From Ruminococcus sp. (GTDB lineage Bacteria > Bacillota > Clostridia > Oscillospirales > Ruminococcaceae), in assembly GCA_021200415.1 (NCBI GenBank), contig JAJQGO010000004.1:1-33355 (forward strand): a stretch of DNA of 33,355 bases, in the 5' to 3' direction. The notes under the pieces were generated by a model. The model saw only the letters and a program-made list of their open reading frames with translations. It was not told the origin of the DNA and did no database searches. This document shows, in pieces, positions 29,492 through 33,355 of this stretch (position 1 is the first letter of the stretch; every line of letters starts with the position of its first letter). The position numbers were made by a program, and so were the translations under genes.

Positions 29492-30820
29492 ATGGCTTTT
29501 CAAAAGGCACCGATGCTATGTATTTATGAATTTCACGATTATCCACTGACGCAGGCAGGTGAATATTTCGACTCCATCACACATTACACGTATCTCACTT
29601 ATGTGGGGTTCATCGAACAGTACACCAGTCTGCTTTGGGATATTGAATACTTTACAGTTGGCAGTTTTGAAATCTACCTGCCCGCCACGGCGGAGAATCT
29701 ATCGCTTTTTCAGATGGATCGAATCGTGGCACGTTCGGACGATACGAACAACTATGGCATCATTGAAGCAATTGCAATCGAGCATGATGCAGAGAATGGA
29801 GATTTCATGACGATTTCCGGCAGATTTCTGCAGAGCTTGCTGGCAAGACGCATTGTGTTTCCCACAGCGTATTCTACCAAAATTACAGGAGAAAACTGCC
29901 CACAGTTATCGACTCTTGCCAAGACCTATGGCAACATGGTAAAATACGTCTTACTTGGCAGTCAGGGGCATTCCTGGATTTTGGCGGGAAATACCAGCGC
30001 AGGTTCTATTGTGTCCGGTGTTGTGGGAACAAAGGGCGGAGCGGTAATGGAAAATGTAAACACACGAAACGGGCGGCGTATGATTCCGGGGCTTTGGGTA
30101 CAGGACAGGTATTCCACCGCCTGGAGTGCCAGAATTGGTACGCTGTCCGGTGACGATGTTTCAGATGACAACACGTCAAGCGGCACGATGCAAGTAACCG
30201 GAAAAAACGTCATGGATTGGATTTACAAGGTCTGTGAAATGGTGGGCGGTACGATTCAAATCGACGCAAGTAATTTGATGGCAAATCTGCACACATCCTA
30301 TACTACGTTTTCCTATATGACATTGATTCTAACGGAGGGCGAAGACCTGCAAGATCGTGTGATTTTTTCGGATGCACTGGACAGCATTGCATCCATGTCC
30401 TACAGTGAGAACTTCACGAATTACACAAGCTTTGCCTATGCTTTTGGCAGCGGTGAGGGCATAGCACGAAAGTTTGCGGCATCCCACACAGAAAAGAATG
30501 CTGCCACCGGTTTTGACCGGCGAGAGTTGTTTGTTTCCGCCACCAATGGTGATGAAACAGATGGCGAGATCGCAAACAGTTGTGACCTGATGGAAGTGGG
30601 ACTGGAAGCACTCACCTCGCCAACCTATGCCGCCGAAGCAGAAATTGTGGTGGATGGCGGACAATACACATATGGAACCGATTACAAAGTAGGCGATATC
30701 GTATCGATTCGTTACGAGCAGTGGGGATTATCTTTAGCGGCAAGACTCACAGGCATGATTGAATCTTTTGATCAATCGGGCAGAACGCTTACACCGACAT
30801 TTTCATTTTTGGAGGGATAA
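29492..30820 (+). CDS. Tail hub protein (ReqiPepy6 Gp37-like / Tal-like)
   Basis: 442 residues, MAFQKAPMLCIYEFHDYPLT, then FEIYLPATAENLSLFQMDRI, GFDRRELFVSATNGDET and DYKVGDIVSIRYEQWGLSLA. This combination matches the Gp37-like domain of siphovirus baseplate hub proteins, which sit at the tail tip. GGGGGTGTAAC precedes ATG 29492. No peptidase motif is evident. Confidence 0.8.
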   Translation: MAFQKAPMLCIYEFHDYPLTQAGEYFDSITHYTYLTYVGFIEQYTSLLWDIEYFTVGSFEIYLPATAENLSLFQMDRIVARSDDTNNYGIIEAIAIEHDAENGDFMTISGRFLQSLLARRIVFPTAYSTKITGENCPQLSTLAKTYGNMVKYVLLGSQGHSWILAGNTSAGSIVSGVVGTKGGAVMENVNTRNGRRMIPGLWVQDRYSTAWSARIGTLSGDDVSDDNTSSGTMQVTGKNVMDWIYKVCEMVGGTIQIDASNLMANLHTSYTTFSYMTLILTEGEDLQDRVIFSDALDSIASMSYSENFTNYTSFAYAFGSGEGIARKFAASHTEKNAATGFDRRELFVSATNGDETDGEIANSCDLMEVGLEALTSPTYAAEAEIVVDGGQYTYGTDYKVGDIVSIRYEQWGLSLAARLTGMIESFDQSGRTLTPTFSFLEG

Positions 30821-30823
30821 TGC

Positions 30824-32092
30824 ATGGCAGTAACTTTTGGCTTTTTCAATGCAATCAAAAGCGGCAGCAAATACGACCGAACCTATACCGCAGAGAATTT
30901 TTGTGATTATCTGGGAAGTCTTGTCTGCAACGGTATTCAGAAAAACTATGGGAATAACTTACAGGTGACGAAAAGCAGTGGTCTTACCGTGCAAGTAAAA
31001 TCAGGAAAAGCCTGGATCGACGGGCATTATCTGGTGAATTCCGAGGGATTGGAAATCGACCTGACCGGTGTCATCGAACCGCTGAGTGGTTACTATGGTT
31101 ACGCCATTCTCTGTGTCTATTGCGACACGACAAATCGGGAGTGCGGCATTCGGGCAGTTGCAGGAAATGTGCTTGCAGCAAGTGAAACCGCCGCACCGGA
31201 ACTGTCTTACACTTTAGACGAAGATGCCATCACCTATACGGATGAGGATGGGGTGCGATACATTCCGCTTGCAGCGGCGAAAATTGAATATGGCATGACG
31301 GAAATTAGCAGTATCACAGATATGCGGCAGTATATGCGGTGTATCCTGGGAGCTTGTCCGAATGGGCTGGACAGTATGCAGGCAGCCATTGAAGCATTGC
31401 AGGAGAGTTTGACTGCTTTGGAGGAAAGCACCGGAAATCTGGAAACGGATTTACAGGGCGGTACATCAAGCCTATCGTTACAGATCACAAGTCTGGAATC
31501 TCAAATTGCAGATGTACAAGAGAACTTGGACTCTCAGATCACAGAAATGCAGGAAGAAATCGAAAGCCTATCAACACGAGTTGAGACACTGGAATCCCAA
31601 TCGACGCTTCTATCACAAGCAGTCGGAGAAAGCAGCATTGCGGCAGCCTATGCGAACGGCTGCGCTCGGATTTTTGGCGAGGGCGAACTTTCTACGCCGC
31701 TCAATCGGGCATTTATTGACTGCCTGGCAGAGGCGATTACGGCTTCTGATGGAGACATGATGATTACCTTTGACAGCAGAATTACAAGTATTTGCACGGG
31801 ATTCAGCAATCTTTTGTATGCCTATTTCTCCGTACAGTCCATTTCCCATTTACCGAGACTCATCATTCCCGGTCAGGTCGAATTTATCGGTTTACAGGCA
31901 CTTTGCTCTCCAAGCGTAAAGTTCAACGGTACTATGGCGAAATGGAAGGAGATTCAGACAGACGGAGACAGTACCATTACGGCGTCAATTTTCTCCGCTC
32001 TGTTGGATGACACAACGATTCGAATTACGTGCATGAATGGTATACTTGCTTGGAACTCGGAAACAAGCGCATGGGAGGAGGTGTCGGATTGA
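30824..32092 (+). CDS. Baseplate / receptor-binding-related tail protein
   Basis: 422 residues, MAVTFGFFNAIKSGSKYDRT, with the FxDYLGSLVCNGIQ segment common in clostridial baseplate upper proteins. Beta-structured N-terminal 190 residues, then a coiled coil of about 85 residues (LQITSLESQIADVQENLDSQ, EIESLSTRVETLESQSTL), then a C-terminal globular head (ARIFGEGELSTPLNRAFIDC, LPRLIIPGQVEFIG). The layout fits a trimeric baseplate arm with a distal domain. The stop overlaps the next start (TGATG). Confidence 0.75.
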   Translation: MAVTFGFFNAIKSGSKYDRTYTAENFCDYLGSLVCNGIQKNYGNNLQVTKSSGLTVQVKSGKAWIDGHYLVNSEGLEIDLTGVIEPLSGYYGYAILCVYCDTTNRECGIRAVAGNVLAASETAAPELSYTLDEDAITYTDEDGVRYIPLAAAKIEYGMTEISSITDMRQYMRCILGACPNGLDSMQAAIEALQESLTALEESTGNLETDLQGGTSSLSLQITSLESQIADVQENLDSQITEMQEEIESLSTRVETLESQSTLLSQAVGESSIAAAYANGCARIFGEGELSTPLNRAFIDCLAEAITASDGDMMITFDSRITSICTGFSNLLYAYFSVQSISHLPRLIIPGQVEFIGLQALCSPSVKFNGTMAKWKEIQTDGDSTITASIFSALLDDTTIRITCMNGILAWNSETSAWEEVSD

Positions 32093-33355
32093 TGCTAAAA
32101 TTTTTGGTGAAAAATCAGCGATTGGAAACTTTGAAACGAGAGGTAATTGCATCCGACCAGATTGCTTTTGTCACGGTCAAATTCATCTTTGAGGGCGGCT
32201 GGAAAAGTTTTCACAAGGTGGTACAGTTTACACAGGAAGGTGAAACATACAACCGTGTTCTGGGAACAGATGGGACATCATGTCTATTGCCATCCGAGCT
32301 GCATTCCGGTGTGGTGAAAATGTCGCTGTTTGGTTATGATGCCGAGAACATGGATGGACTTCGTGCAACAACGGTACCGGTAGTTCTGCACATTCGCCCG
32401 TCCGGTTTTGTGGGTGATGGCAATCCGGAGATTCCACCCACACCGGATCTATATGCACAGCTTTTGGCGCAGATTGGCGAAATTCACAGTGGTGCATCTG
32501 CTTATGAATTGGCGGTGGAAAGCGGATATTCCGGAACGCTGGAAGAGTGGCTTTTGTCATTGAAAGGTGATACTGGTTCTGATGGAGCAGATGGCACTGA
32601 TGGAAAATCAGCCTATGAGTTGGCGGTGGAAAACGGATACTCTGGAACTTTGGAAGATTGGCTGTTGTCATTGAAAGGCGATACTGGTTCTGATGGAGAA
32701 AACGGTGCAAACGGGAAATCAGCCTATGAGTTAGCAGTGGAAAGTGGATATTCTGGGACTTTGAAAGAGTGGATTCTCTCACTGAAAGGTGAGAATGGCA
32801 CAGATGGACAGAGCGGTTCTGATGGCAAAGACGGAGTTGATGGCACAAGTGCCTACGTTACAGTTGAAAAGTCAGATTCTGTTGCGACAATTACTGCTAC
32901 CGATGCAAACGGAACAACTACGGCTACGATTACGGACGGGCAGGATGGTTCTGATGGAGCAGATGGCACTGATGGAAAATCAGCGTATGAATTGGCGGTG
33001 GGAAACGGATATTCTGGAACATTAGAAGAATGGCTTTTGTCGTTAAAAGGCGAAGATGGTATGGATGGTCAAAATGGAGCAGACGGAGTGGATGGTGTTG
33101 ACGGAAAGTCAGCGTATGAATTAGCAATAGAAAGTGGATACTCTGGAACTTTGGAAGAGTGGATTCTCTCACTGAAAGGTGAGAATGGCACAGATGGACA
33201 AAACGGTTCTGATGGCGAAAATGGTGTTGACGGGAGATCAGCCTACGAATTAGCAGTGGAAAGTGGATATTCAGGAACGCTGGAAGAATGGCTATTGTCG
33301 TTAAAAGGTGAAGATGGTGTGGATGGTCAAAATGGGTCTGACGGAGCAGATGGTG
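32092..33355 (+). CDS. Tail fibre with collagen-like and SAYELAV repeats (3' truncated by window)
   Basis: Open to the window end, at least 421 residues. The N-terminal 140 residues (MLKFLVKNQRLETLKREVIA..., LHSGVVKMSLFGYDAENMDG) form a BppU-like attachment domain. Then come modules of about 37 residues: SAYELAVESGYSGTLEEW, LLSLKGDTGSDG, followed by variable runs of collagen-like GXX triplets (DGADGTDGK, NGADGVDGVDG). I count five full SAYELAV modules after the first and one SAYVTVEKSDSVATITATDA variant. GXX repeats make triple-helical stalks; the receptor tip would lie beyond the window. ATG overlaps the previous stop. Confidence 0.85.
   Translation, partial: MLKFLVKNQRLETLKREVIASDQIAFVTVKFIFEGGWKSFHKVVQFTQEGETYNRVLGTDGTSCLLPSELHSGVVKMSLFGYDAENMDGLRATTVPVVLHIRPSGFVGDGNPEIPPTPDLYAQLLAQIGEIHSGASAYELAVESGYSGTLEEWLLSLKGDTGSDGADGTDGKSAYELAVENGYSGTLEDWLLSLKGDTGSDGENGANGKSAYELAVESGYSGTLKEWILSLKGENGTDGQSGSDGKDGVDGTSAYVTVEKSDSVATITATDANGTTTATITDGQDGSDGADGTDGKSAYELAVGNGYSGTLEEWLLSLKGEDGMDGQNGADGVDGVDGKSAYELAIESGYSGTLEEWILSLKGENGTDGQNGSDGENGVDGRSAYELAVESGYSGTLEEWLLSLKGEDGVDGQNGSDGADG

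Overview
The window is a 33 kb stretch of a temperate siphovirus (prophage or phage) of a low-to-mid GC Firmicute, most likely a gut clostridium of the Ruminococcus/Oscillospiraceae type. This rests on HK97-type head genes, clostridial phage accessory genes (SNF2 helicase, ParB-methyltransferase, amidoligase, DUF4314), strong AGGAGG ribosome sites and TTGACA/TATAAT-like promoters. Integration, immunity and lysis genes are not in view; the window opens inside the SNF2 helicase and closes inside a tail fibre.

Layout. 1-1867: end of the helicase and small regulators with sigma-region-4-like helices. 1857-3232: HNH nuclease, small terminase, small ORF. 3232-7953: ParB-type N6/N4 methyltransferase, a free-standing HNH endonuclease with two AP2 domains, and a C5 methyltransferase. 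7954-13379: a moron-like zone of small genes (amidoligase, a gene sharing its C-terminus, gamma-glutamylcyclotransferase-like, DUF4314, small hypotheticals), several served by near-identical promoters with exactly 17 bp spacing. 13411-23792: TerL, another promoter/small-gene cassette, portal (carrying a group II intron), ClpP-type prohead protease, capsid, head-tail connectors, major tail protein, tail chaperones. 23845-24491: antisense RelE-type toxin-antitoxin pair. 24592-33355: tape measure, an antisense moron, distal tail protein, Gp37-like tail protein, baseplate protein, collagen-like repetitive tail fibre.

The striking feature is a set of very short (35-68 nt), non-coding, hairpin-rich elements of at least six families, scattered through the window. 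Seventeen sit inside protein-coding genes: helicase 1, HNH 2, C5 methyltransferase 4, amidoligase 2, cyclotransferase 1, TerL 1, portal 2, capsid 1, head-tail gene 1, tape measure 2. Conceptually removing each one rejoins a continuous and recognisable protein (for example WG/LPQRRKR in the methyltransferase, VVY/ACVRVLSEA in the portal, DGRLIQ/PEAVKTL in the capsid). Outside the elements I see no other stop or frameshift in these genes. Twelve of the 17 are multiples of three (six open, six with one stop) and five shift frame. Stems carry compensatory changes. Two explanations remain: a recent burst of tiny mobile elements that inactivated the phage, or insertions removed or skipped at the RNA or translation level so that the phage stays functional. 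Occurrence of two families in both orientations favours DNA mobility; preserved reading frames and structures leave the second option open.
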